In this document: positions 39,740 to 49,113 of the stretch, in pieces | Layout: each line of letters starts with the position of its first letter | Position numbering within the stretch: position 1 is the stretch's first letter | DNA from: Verrucomicrobiales bacterium | GTDB taxonomy: Bacteria > Verrucomicrobiota > Verrucomicrobiia > Verrucomicrobiales > DEV007 | Direction of reading: 5' to 3' | Length of the DNA: 64,000 nucleotides | Assembly: GCA_028047635.1 (NCBI GenBank) | Contig: JAOFXR010000004.1 | Coordinates: 1-64,000 of the forward strand | The notes under the pieces: generated by a model | Seen by the model: the letters and a program-made list of their open reading frames with translations, nothing else | Databases searched by the model: none | What the model was told of the DNA's origin: nothing | Translations under genes and position numbers: made by a program

Positions 39740-41311
39740 ATGAGAACTTCGATCCTCTTCCTATTCGCCATCGTTTTTGCCCTGTCGGCCACGAATACCC
39801 ACGCAGCCCCGGACCCACGCGGCTCAAAGCCGAACATTATTTTCGTCCTCGCCGACGACATGGGATGGGCTCAGCCGGGATTCAACGGAGGTAAGGCATC
39901 GCTCACGCCGAATATGGACGCGCTGGCTGCCGAGGGAATGCGACTGAACGATTATTACACGCACAGCGTTTGTGCTCCGACCCGCGCGGCCTTCCTGACA
40001 GGGCGCTACGCGTTCCGCACCTGGAGCGACTGGCGCTCGGAAGACTTTGGAAAACCGAGCTACCTCGCGAAACTGGGACTTGAACTCGCTCACACGGAAT
40101 CGGGTGAAGAAACCCGCATGATTCATGCGCTCGACACAGAAGAACGCACCGTGGCTGAGGCACTACAGGACGCGGGCTATTTCACCTCGCTCATTGGAAA
40201 ATGGCACCTTGGTGAGTGGCTCCCTGAGCATCTTCCGATGGGGCAAGGATTCGAACATCAATACGGGCATTACGCCTGGGGCATCGATTACTTTAACAAG
40301 ACGATCGTCCACAACGCACCGGCGCGATTCGCCGTTTACGACTGGCACCGCAATCAAAAGCCTCTTCAAGAAGAAGGTTATGCGACCGATCTCATTGCGG
40401 CCGAAACTGAGCGCATCATCAAGAAGCAAAAAGACGACGAGCGCCCCTTCTTCATCTATGTCGCATTCAATGCGGTTCACGGACCACTGAATCCTCCTCC
40501 CGGATTTGATGGCGACAAAGATGACCCGCTCGCGATTCGCGATGCGATGCTGAAGAGCCTCGACGATGCCGTCGGGCGCATTAAAAACGCGGTTGATGAT
40601 AATGGGTTCAAAAAAGACACTCTCTTCGTTTTTTCCAACGACAACGGACCGGTCCTCGAAGAGATGAGCGCCCCGTATCGTGGCACGAAAAACACCACTT
40701 ACGAAGGTGGCGTTCGCCAGCCCGCAATCGTTCGCTGGCCCGGACACACCGAACCGGGAACGACGAAAGATGGACTCATGTTCATCACCGACTTCTTCCC
40801 CACCTTCATCTCTCTCGCCGGAGGCAGCCACGAACAGGAGCGAGCCATCGATGGAATCGACATGACGGAAATGCTTTTCGAAGGCGCTGAGAGCCCGCGC
40901 AATGAGATCATCTACGACGTCTCCGGCAGTGCGAGACTCCCTACAATTCGCAGCGGTGATTTCAAACTCATGGGAGACTTGCTTTACAATGTCGTCAAAG
41001 ATCCAGGGGAACAGACCGACGTCGCGGCAGATCATCCAGAGCTGGTGAAGGAACTCGCGGCGAAGCTGAAAGCAGCCGGAGACGAACGCCCCCCCCTTGG
41101 CGACAAGCCGATGGTGATGGACCCGCCACTTCCCTATGTCTACGGACTCGAGGAACAAGAGAACACTCCTGACTGGTTAGTAAAAGCCGTTAAAGCGGTT
41201 CGAAAGACTCAGCCTACCGAATGGGCACCCGGTGAAACGCCCTGGCCGAAAGCCCCTCAGGGAGCGAACGCCAGCAAGATGGACGGACTCAAGGACGAAG
41301 CCGCGAAGTAA
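39740..41311 (+). CDS. Sulfatase (S1 family)
   Basis: PNIIFVLADDMGWAQPG; FGly motif VCAPTRAAFLTGRYAFR; TYEGGVRQPAIVRWPG. Confidence 0.93.
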   Translation: MRTSILFLFAIVFALSATNTHAAPDPRGSKPNIIFVLADDMGWAQPGFNGGKASLTPNMDALAAEGMRLNDYYTHSVCAPTRAAFLTGRYAFRTWSDWRSEDFGKPSYLAKLGLELAHTESGEETRMIHALDTEERTVAEALQDAGYFTSLIGKWHLGEWLPEHLPMGQGFEHQYGHYAWGIDYFNKTIVHNAPARFAVYDWHRNQKPLQEEGYATDLIAAETERIIKKQKDDERPFFIYVAFNAVHGPLNPPPGFDGDKDDPLAIRDAMLKSLDDAVGRIKNAVDDNGFKKDTLFVFSNDNGPVLEEMSAPYRGTKNTTYEGGVRQPAIVRWPGHTEPGTTKDGLMFITDFFPTFISLAGGSHEQERAIDGIDMTEMLFEGAESPRNEIIYDVSGSARLPTIRSGDFKLMGDLLYNVVKDPGEQTDVAADHPELVKELAAKLKAAGDERPPLGDKPMVMDPPLPYVYGLEEQENTPDWLVKAVKAVRKTQPTEWAPGETPWPKAPQGANASKMDGLKDEAAK

Positions 41312-41347
41312 TCTCAAGCAGCGGATTCCCCACCTTCCCCTTTCGTT

Positions 41348-43078
41348 ATGCAACATTCGATTCACCTGGCAATCGTCCTAACTTTTGCTCTCTCGTTTTC
41401 CGTGCGCGGAGACGAGTCCCCGTTGGCGCCCGGCTCAACGCTAGTGCCGATCGAAGGAGAATTCGAACTCGCCGACGGTCCTGCGTGGGATGGCTGGTCG
41501 CTCACGATTCCGGATCCCTTTGCCGAAAAAGCAAAACGCTTTGTCCCCTCCAAAAACGAGTGGTCACCGAGCCTCTCCGGAAAGCGCCTCAGTGGAAGTT
41601 TCTACAATCACGGAAGTATCTACTTCGTCGACAATGGCAAAGCAACGATTCTCAAACGTGACCGCGACGGGACGCTTGAAACTATTTTTCAGATCGACCT
41701 GGAATCTGACAAAACGAGAAAACCCAATGACCTTGCCGTCGACCGTTCGGGTGGCGTCTTCTTCACCCTGACGCGGGCGGGAGAAGTTGTCTATGTTCCG
41801 AAAGACGGCGAAGGCATCGTCGTAACCGCTAATGCGAAATCCGCTAATGGCCTCATCCTGAGCCCCGACGAAAGTATCCTCTACGTCTCGGAAGCCGGGC
41901 CTAAAAACATCCTCGCCTATGACGTGGGTGACAACGGAACGCTCACCAATCGCCGCATATTTGCGAAAATGGATGACGGAGATCCCTCAGCCAAATCCGC
42001 CGACGGCATGACGATCGACCGGGCAGGTAACGTCTATTGTGCAGGCCCTGCTGACATCTGGATATGGGCTCCTGACGGAACCCTGCTCGATAAAATCAAC
42101 TGCCCCGAGCGACCCGTGAATTGCACCTTCGGAGGAAGCGATCTTCGGGATCTCTACATCACCGGCTTCGGTGGGCTCTACGTTCAACGCATGCGAATCT
42201 CCGGCGTTTCGCCACAACCTCCGGCATCGTGGTCAGAGAATGAAGCGAAGGCAAAGCCAAGCGTGACGCTTCCTGAAGGAGTCACTCCCCACCTCGATCT
42301 AACCTACGCTCAATACGGCACCCGCAAAATGCTCGCAGATATCTTTGTCCCGGGCGGCGACGGCCCTCACCCTTCCGTGGTCATTCTCCACGGAGGCGGC
42401 TGGCACAGTGGCGACAAAATGAAGTTCCGCGCGATGGGACTCGAACTGGCGAAACGCGGCTACGTCACGATGGCGGTCGCTTATCGACTCAGCGAAGAAG
42501 CCAAATTCCCCGCCAACATCCACGACTGTCATGCCGCAGTGCGCTTTCTGAGAGCGAATGCGAAGACCTACCACGCAGATCCCGATCGTATCGGCGTCGT
42601 CGGTGGCTCTGCCGGCGGTCATCTCGCAGGTTTGCTCGCCACTTCATCCGACGTCGATGCCTTGCAAGGCGATGGCGGAAATCTGGGAGTCTCTTCAGCG
42701 GTTCAGGCCGCAGTGGTCATGTCAGGCCCCATGGAGATCGCCACAGGAAATGTTGCCGAACGATCACTGATGGAGAACGCCCCGAAACCAAACGCGAGAT
42801 GGCTCTTCGGAGGCAGTATCAAAGAGGTTCCCGAACTCTACGCCCTCGCCGATGCTCATCAGAAAATTTCAAAAGACACTCCCCCGATTCTCTTTCAATA
42901 CGGAGGCACCGAAGATCCCGAAAAGGTGGCCCCTTCCGTCGCGAAACTGAAAAAGGCAGGCGTTGCCACCAAGGTCCTATCGCACTACCCCGACGGGAAA
43001 CACGGCTGCTGGAATCGCCATCCCTGGTTCATGCCCATGGTCGATGACATCGAGGCCTGGTTTAAGGAGTATTTGTAG
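41348..43078 (+). CDS. SMP-30/gluconolactonase-type propeller fused to an alpha/beta-hydrolase esterase
   Basis: N-terminal half KPNDLAVDRSGGVFFT, SADGMTIDRAGNVYCAGPADIWIW; C-terminal half VVILHGGGWHSGDKM, IGVVGGSAGGHLAGLLA, PDGKHGCWNRHPWF. Confidence 0.85.
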   Translation: MQHSIHLAIVLTFALSFSVRGDESPLAPGSTLVPIEGEFELADGPAWDGWSLTIPDPFAEKAKRFVPSKNEWSPSLSGKRLSGSFYNHGSIYFVDNGKATILKRDRDGTLETIFQIDLESDKTRKPNDLAVDRSGGVFFTLTRAGEVVYVPKDGEGIVVTANAKSANGLILSPDESILYVSEAGPKNILAYDVGDNGTLTNRRIFAKMDDGDPSAKSADGMTIDRAGNVYCAGPADIWIWAPDGTLLDKINCPERPVNCTFGGSDLRDLYITGFGGLYVQRMRISGVSPQPPASWSENEAKAKPSVTLPEGVTPHLDLTYAQYGTRKMLADIFVPGGDGPHPSVVILHGGGWHSGDKMKFRAMGLELAKRGYVTMAVAYRLSEEAKFPANIHDCHAAVRFLRANAKTYHADPDRIGVVGGSAGGHLAGLLATSSDVDALQGDGGNLGVSSAVQAAVVMSGPMEIATGNVAERSLMENAPKPNARWLFGGSIKEVPELYALADAHQKISKDTPPILFQYGGTEDPEKVAPSVAKLKKAGVATKVLSHYPDGKHGCWNRHPWFMPMVDDIEAWFKEYL

Positions 43079-43083
43079 AAGCA

Positions 43084-43743
43084 CTAGCGCTTTCTAAACT
43101 CTTGCGACAGAGGAGCCGTCCAAATGGAGAGGGAAATTGCTCCGCTTAACATCCAGGAAATAGCGTTAAAAAATCCGCCAATGGGTGACAACACCGCTGC
43201 CGGATAAAAAAGACAAGTGGACAGTCCGTAGGCGAGGATACCCGTATACAAATACTTCCCTATTATTAAACGTTTCAGCAGAAGTAATGAAGCGATACAG
43301 GAGAGGATTATGTATCCTGGATACACTTCATAGGCGATCATCCACAGGCCATCTGATAACACAAAAGAATTAAGATATTCAAAAAATTTCACTCCGGGAT
43401 CTGGATAGAAAACATCAGGGAACGCAGCGAAAATAATTAACGATGATATTTCGGCTATGACGACCCAATCGAACCAATTAGCTTTCGCCCGATCCACTTG
43501 GACTTCAATTATTGGTTCGGTCTCACTCGAAGCGGACTTTGCCCCGTTTGCCGCCACTATTTCCAGAGCCTCCTCTTGATCCTCCTCACTCACCTGGAGG
43601 CGAATCGCATTCTTTTGCCCACCAAGGAAGTTCCCTCCGAACCCATTCTCATCGAGAACAACAGAGTCAATACCATGCGAACCCAACAAGGAAGCCATGA
43701 AATAGGCATCCTCCGACTTCGTGTATGTTTGAATCGTTTTCAC
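43084..43743 (-). CDS. DUF2007-like domain protein with C-terminal TM segments
   Basis: VKTIQTYTKSEDAYFMASLLGSHGIDSVVLDENGFGGNF...AIRLQVSEEDQEEALEIV; GTG start chosen because it avoids overlap with the upstream gene. Confidence 0.7.
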   Translation of the reverse strand: MKTIQTYTKSEDAYFMASLLGSHGIDSVVLDENGFGGNFLGGQKNAIRLQVSEEDQEEALEIVAANGAKSASSETEPIIEVQVDRAKANWFDWVVIAEISSLIIFAAFPDVFYPDPGVKFFEYLNSFVLSDGLWMIAYEVYPGYIILSCIASLLLLKRLIIGKYLYTGILAYGLSTCLFYPAAVLSPIGGFFNAISWMLSGAISLSIWTAPLSQEFRKR

Positions 43744-43759
43744 AAATCTTGATCCCGCT

Positions 43760-44548
43760 TCACTTCTCAAAAATCCTCTCAAAGAACGCCCTCATCGCCT
43801 CCCACGACTTAGCATCAGCTTCCGCCTGATAGGCTGCGCCTTTTGAAGGATCATCACCGGCAAACTTCTGAGTAAAGGCATGCACGGCATCCGGGTAAGC
43901 CGTGAAAGTGTAGGCGACATTCCCACCCAGCATCTCCGAGTGAAATGCGGCGACTTCATCCACCGGGACGAAGGGATCAGCTGCCCCGTGAAGGGCGACC
44001 ACTTCACAGACGATATTCTTAGCGTCTTCCGGCGTCAGTGTACTGAGCCCACCGTGAAAGCTGACGACGCCATCAATCGCGGCGCCGCTTCTCGCCAGCT
44101 CAAGGACTCCGGTGCCTCCAAAGCAATATCCGATTGCAGCGATTTGCTCCGTATCCGTCTGCGGCAGGCCTTTCAAAATGTTCAACCCATCAGTGAGTCG
44201 AGTTCGGTAGAGCGCTCGGTCGCCTTTGTATTTCCCGGCCATCTTTCCGGACTCCGGTGGCTGAGGGCGAATTCCTTTCCCGTAAATATCCAGAGCAAAC
44301 ACGTTGTAGCCCAACCCAGCGAGCATCTTTGCCCGCATCTTTTCATAGTCGGTGAGACCGGTCCATTGATGCGATATCAGAATCGAAGGACGCTTCCCCT
44401 CGACACTGTCGTCGTAAGCGTGCCAGCCTTCACAGGTCGCGCCGGCAGATTCATACTCAATCGCAGCGCCAACGACTTCCGCCCTGACAAAACCACCAGA
44501 TAATAATAAGAGAGCACCGAGAGCGAGTGAAAATGAGATTCTTTTCAT
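43760..44548 (-). CDS. Dienelactone hydrolase family protein
   Basis: PSILISHQWTGLTDYEKMRAKMLAGLGYNVFALDIYGKG, IAAIGYCFGGTGVLELAR, YPDAVHAFTQ. Confidence 0.9.
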   Translation of the reverse strand: MKRISFSLALGALLLLSGGFVRAEVVGAAIEYESAGATCEGWHAYDDSVEGKRPSILISHQWTGLTDYEKMRAKMLAGLGYNVFALDIYGKGIRPQPPESGKMAGKYKGDRALYRTRLTDGLNILKGLPQTDTEQIAAIGYCFGGTGVLELARSGAAIDGVVSFHGGLSTLTPEDAKNIVCEVVALHGAADPFVPVDEVAAFHSEMLGGNVAYTFTAYPDAVHAFTQKFAGDDPSKGAAYQAEADAKSWEAMRAFFERIFEK

Positions 44549-44586
44549 GTGGTAAGTTACGAGATAAATATCAGAAAGGTCAGCGA

Positions 44587-45858
44587 TTATTCAAGCGTTT
44601 CCAGATAGTTCGGAATCGAAACGCCAAGATCCGATTCCCGATTCGCGACGTCATTCGCGTTAACGGGAACTTCGTTCTTTTCTGCCTCAGAAGCCGACTC
44701 GATGTATCGCCGTAACGGCGTTCTGTTGTCGTCTAGGTCAACAGGCCGCCCCGTCTTTTCTCCCAGCCAAACTTCGAGGGCATCGAGATATTGAAACCCA
44801 TCTTCCAAAGTTGGCTCAATCGAGGTTCCTTCGTTGAAATCATTCCAAGTCACTAACTGAATCATTTCCGGACCGTGCCACGAAGCCCTTTCAAAAGTGT
44901 CTTTGAACAGCGACAGCCCCGCCCCGGGAGTGACTCGACTTCCATTCCCCCAACCGTTCACTCCGCTATCATTGAATTCGGGAGAAGCCATCGTGACAAA
45001 AAACTTGAGATTCCCCTCTTCAATTCGCTTTCTCGAAGCCTCCGCAAAATGAGCGATGTGCTGCTCGTCTCTGGTGAACCACAAATACCTGCCTCCGATC
45101 GTCGGGTGATATTCTTCATCGTTGTTCTGACGCACGTAGGAGACGGGGAAAGGCAGGTCAGCAAAAATGCGTTTCCATTCCTCCGGCAGGATATTTTTTT
45201 TACCCAGTGCATCTTCGCCCCAATAGTTGAACTGAAATACTACCGGCTCATCGGCTCGCCTGAGATACCCCGGATGAGAGGCATACTTTTCAAGGAGGTA
45301 AGAAAGATCTTCTGTCGCTGTTTTCACGATCTCATCGCGAGAGCCGGGATTTCGAAACGGCGGCCAGCTGATCTTTTCCTCATAGGCGAGAGAGATTTTA
45401 ATCCCCACGGCTTCAGCGAGATCGAGCAACTTTGGAATGACATGATCGGTCTCGGATCCGGGCCCGTACCAAATCACAATCATTGCCTGAATCCCCGCTG
45501 CTTTTGCTGTCTCGAAATGATAGCGAATCACTGATTCCCGACGGGAGGTGTAAGGACCTATGAGCGGATACTTCGTCGCCGCGATGTCACGCAGTCCGTT
45601 TTCTTTTCGAGTCTCAGGAGCGTGCTGTATTGAAGCACCCTGCCAGCCCCAGTGCTTCCAACCGGTTTCCGGAGCCGAGCTTGTCTCAGGATTGTTGAAC
45701 CACGGCATATAATGCGCTGCAATCACGGGGGATTCGCCTTCGACATTCCACAATACCCTCTTAACGGCGACCTGATCTTCCCCGCAGGAAACGCCCGCAA
45801 AGAGTAACCATCCGCAAATCAGCCAACGAAAGCGGTTTTCCAAAATCTGAATTCTCAT
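44587..45858 (-). CDS. GH99/GH71-like glycoside hydrolase
   Basis: VIAAHYMPWFNNPETSSAPETGWKHWG, IGPYTSRRESVIRYHFETAKAAGIQAMIVIWYGP, MIQLVTWNDFNEGTSIEPT; start trimmed to the signal peptide. Confidence 0.75.
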   Translation of the reverse strand: MRIQILENRFRWLICGWLLFAGVSCGEDQVAVKRVLWNVEGESPVIAAHYMPWFNNPETSSAPETGWKHWGWQGASIQHAPETRKENGLRDIAATKYPLIGPYTSRRESVIRYHFETAKAAGIQAMIVIWYGPGSETDHVIPKLLDLAEAVGIKISLAYEEKISWPPFRNPGSRDEIVKTATEDLSYLLEKYASHPGYLRRADEPVVFQFNYWGEDALGKKNILPEEWKRIFADLPFPVSYVRQNNDEEYHPTIGGRYLWFTRDEQHIAHFAEASRKRIEEGNLKFFVTMASPEFNDSGVNGWGNGSRVTPGAGLSLFKDTFERASWHGPEMIQLVTWNDFNEGTSIEPTLEDGFQYLDALEVWLGEKTGRPVDLDDNRTPLRRYIESASEAEKNEVPVNANDVANRESDLGVSIPNYLETLE

Positions 45859-45934
45859 AGGATGTCGCCTTCCCCTTCGGGACAAAGCTATCTCACTCTT
45901 TATCACTTCTCTCCCTTTTCCGAAAGCGCATCAT

Positions 45935-46882
45935 ATGAATATAAAAACCATCTCACTTCTCTCGGTTTCACTGCTTCTCTTCGGAACCCCTGCCTTTGGG
46001 CAAAAGGCTGCGAAGAAACCGGCTGTCCGCGCCTACGACAAATCAGTTCCCCAACCGACACAGTCCGAAGTTCGTTACGGGGATCACGAGCGTCACGTTC
46101 TGGATTTCTGGCAGGCTAAATCCGATAACCCCACACCCGTCGCTTTTGTGATTCACGGCGGTGGCTGGTCCGGTGGAAGCAAGGAACGCCTCCATCGTTT
46201 CGCGGATCCCAATGCCCTTTTAAAAGCAGGCATTTCCGTGGTCGCGATCAACTATCGCTACGTGAAACAGGCCGGTGACATGACGCCTCCAGTGAAAGCC
46301 CCGTTGCACGATGCTGCGAGGGCGCTGCAGTTCGTGCGGAGCAAATCGACTGAGTGGAACCTGGACAGGGAACGTATCGGTGCGGCAGGTGGCTCAGCGG
46401 GTGCCTGCTCTTCGCTCTGGCTCGCCTTCCACGATGACCTCGCCGATGCCAAAAGCAGCGATCCGGTCGCAAAAGAATCCTCTCGCCTCTGGTGCGCCGC
46501 GGTGACCGGAGCGCAGACGTCACTTGAACCGGCGCAGATGAAAGAGTGGACTCCCAACAGCCGATACGGTGGACACGCCTTCGGAATCAACGGGTTTGCA
46601 GCCTTCCTTGAAAAGCGTAAAACGATCCTCCCATGGATCGAGGAATACTCCCCCTATGCCCTCGTCAGCAGTGACGATCCACCCGTTTTTCTGACCTACT
46701 CGACTCCTCCCGCCATCGGCGAAACCAAAAAGGATCCGACTCACACGTCTAACTTTGGGGTATAACTCCAAGAGCACTGCAAAGAAATTGGAGTCGCCTG
46801 CACTCTCGTTTATCCCGACGCACCAGATGGAGACGGGCAGACCGCAACCGACTTCCTCATCAAAACTCTCAACGCCAAGTGA
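45935..46882 (+). pseudogene. Alpha/beta-hydrolase (BD-FAE-like esterase) interrupted by an in-frame TAA at 46763
   Basis: VAFVIHGGGWSGGSKERL, IGAAGGSAGACSSLWLAFH; the same frame continues after TAA as LQEHCKEIGVACTLVYPDAPDGDGQTATDFLIKTLNAK-stop. Confidence 0.8.
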
Positions 46883-46990
46883 GCAATCACGGTTCCGCGA
46901 TTACTTCACATTTTCCTTATTCGATCACGAGCGGCTTAGAGGTGGAGCAAGCTCAATCTCTCAACGAACCAATTAAGATGGGATCGCTCC

Positions 46991-48295
46991 CTATTGAAAC
47001 TCGATCTGAAGACCTTCCCCCCGCCACGCTTTAGCGAGTTCTTCCTGCAACGCTTCGTAACTTCGCCCGCGAAGGAGATGCTCTTCCTGTGCCGCTTTCG
47101 CAGCCTCTCGATCACTTGAGGTCAGTGCTTTCAGGAATTCGACGAGATGAGCAGCATCCCCTTCCCCGTCGAGCCGTAAAAAATAATAGGCGAGAATGTT
47201 AGCACTGTTGTAGTTCATACCACCCGTTCCGGCAGACAACTCGCTCGCCCATTCAGAACTCGAAATATTCATAAGTTTTTCGAGATTTAACATTCGAAAC
47301 TCACGCCCGCGCCCGCGGGTTACCTCTTCTGAGATTGCCCGATTCATCGAACTAAGCTTGAAACGCCCGTTATCGTAAGTTTGCGAAGAGACAAACTCAG
47401 CAATGCCTTCGGAGAGCCAGGTAGGCATCGGAGTGGCGAGCCAACGCATCATGACCTGGTGAACGATCTCGTGAGTGAGGGTTGTGCTGCGCTTTTTCGA
47501 ATCGACGACAAATCTCGTCCCCGTGTATTCAACCCCAAGATTGGGAAGCGGCACTTTGATCATCCCGCTCATTTCATTTCCTCGCCGACGCCACGAGAAC
47601 ATACCGCCACTCCCCTCCATGCCGCCATCCTCGTAATAGTCGTCTTTAGTCATGTAAAGCCGAGTCTGATAGTAGCCGTTAGCACTGGGGCTGGGGGCAA
47701 GGCCGAGCGGCATTTGATCGACAAAGTTGTAGGAAGCCTCAAAGATTCTCGCGAATTCACGCACCACGCTGGTGGACAATTTATCAGGAGAGTGAAACTC
47801 AAAATGCGGAGTGCGATAGATGAAGTTCTCTTCCGAATCATCAGAACTCGATGAACTACCCTCCTCCTCATCATCGTCCTCATCGTCTTCACTTTCTCCC
47901 TCCTCCGGTTCAGCGCCGGGTTCCACTTCCTCAATTTGGTCTACCTCTAATTCAGCAACGACATATTGCGGCCAAACACCCAATTCGAGTTCTTCAAAAT
48001 CACCGAGAACCGGAGCGACTTTACCCGCGCGGTCCCCGTCTTTAGCAGGTTTCATTTTTTCGCCCGAACTCTTTAACCATTCTTTCGCAAAAAGCTGGTC
48101 AGCTTCCGCAAATCGTGAAAGCGGCAATTCAAACGTCCCCCGATCAGTTTTTAAAGTGACGGTATCCCCTTCAAGAGCCAGAATTTCGCCGTCGATTGAT
48201 TTGCCATCTGAGCTGGTCCATCGACGAGACTCGGCATGCGCGAACAGCGTGAAACTTGAAAGAACAAAAATAGCAAAAAGTAAGGAATGTCTCAT
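46991..48295 (-). CDS. SHD1-like N-terminal domain + DUF1570/peptidase-MA-like metalloprotease-like protein
   Basis: RRWTSSDGKSIDGEILALEGDTVTLKTDRGTFELPLSRFAEADQLF; acidic linker; TLTHEIVHQVMMRWLATPMPTWLSEGIAEFVSS (HExxH). Confidence 0.78.
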   Translation of the reverse strand: MRHSLLFAIFVLSSFTLFAHAESRRWTSSDGKSIDGEILALEGDTVTLKTDRGTFELPLSRFAEADQLFAKEWLKSSGEKMKPAKDGDRAGKVAPVLGDFEELELGVWPQYVVAELEVDQIEEVEPGAEPEEGESEDDEDDDEEEGSSSSSDDSEENFIYRTPHFEFHSPDKLSTSVVREFARIFEASYNFVDQMPLGLAPSPSANGYYQTRLYMTKDDYYEDGGMEGSGGMFSWRRRGNEMSGMIKVPLPNLGVEYTGTRFVVDSKKRSTTLTHEIVHQVMMRWLATPMPTWLSEGIAEFVSSQTYDNGRFKLSSMNRAISEEVTRGRGREFRMLNLEKLMNISSSEWASELSAGTGGMNYNSANILAYYFLRLDGEGDAAHLVEFLKALTSSDREAAKAAQEEHLLRGRSYEALQEELAKAWRGEGLQIEFQ

Positions 48296-48472
48296 CACCG
48301 CCACCATAGACGTAGACCCGCCAATTTAGCATCCTAAATATACGTTGTTTGTGCGCCTGTCTGGCCCACGAGGTAATCCTCCGCCGGAGATTTCTAAAGC
48401 ACACTATTGGGATCGCCTGGACACAAAAATGCCTCCAGCGACTACTCATCACCGAAGGCATCAAAGAATTGA

Positions 48473-49003
48473 CTACTTTTTGTCGACTTCCAACTCTTCG
48501 AGAGTCGCGGCAATCTGCTCACCATGAGACCCGGCTTTCACCCCGGTCTCCATGTGAAGAATCTTCCCGTCCTTGCCGATATAGACAGTAACACGCCCCG
48601 AGTTCTTTTTGTTTCCGCTAATGAGCCCATAATCCGTCGCGGTTTCGCGCTCAGGATCGCTCAGAATCGGATAATCAAGATCCAGTGACTCAGCAAATTT
48701 CTTATTGGTTTCCGCGTCGTCGCAACTTGCAGCGAAGTAAGCAACGTCGAACTCCCGAATCTTCTCGCCACTCTCACGGAGCGACTTGCATTCGGCTGTT
48801 CATCCACCCGTAAAGGCTTTGGGAAACCAGGCGACTACAACCGCCTGCTTCCCTTTAAAATCGGACAACTTGTAGGTCTCGCCATCGCTTCCCTCAAGGG
48901 AGAAGCCCGGCGCTTTATCACCGACTTCGAGGTCGGCTTGTGCATTGGTCGCCACAAAAGCCATTCCAAGAAGGAGGCCTGCCGCGAGGATTGTTTTTTT
49001 CAT
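48473..49003 (-). CDS. Secreted peroxiredoxin (AhpC/TSA-like); in-frame TGA at the peroxidatic Cys position, candidate selenoprotein
   Basis: MKKTILAAGLLLGMAFVATNAQADLEVGDKAPGFSLEGSDGETYKLSDFKGKQAVVVAWFPKAFTGG[TGA]TAECKSLRESGEKIREFDVAYFAASCDDAETNKKFAESLDLDYPILSDPERETATDYGLISGNKKNSGRVTVYIGKDGKILHMETGVKAGSHGEQIAATLEELEVDKK; same frame on both sides of TGA 48800-48802. Confidence 0.85.
48755..48795 (-). promoter_or_regulatory. Candidate bacterial SECIS-like stem-loop downstream of the in-frame TGA
   Basis: On the mRNA: UGA-ACAG-CCGAAU-GCAAG-UCGCU-CCGUGAGAGU-GGCGA-GAAG-AUUCGG; 6-bp outer and 5-bp inner complementary arms. Confidence 0.5.
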
Positions 49004-49113
49004 AATAAAGTTCAAGTATTGAGAGCAATCATGTCGACTACTTTAGAAGAATAGGAATTTCAAAACTAATTGTCGATCCTGTCTTGTTAACTGATCCGCG
49101 TTTTTTCTTTTTT

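Noticed and set aside
40163-41158. 331-aa minus-strand ORF opposite a sulfatase
   Set aside because: Antisense shadow of a strongly supported sulfatase
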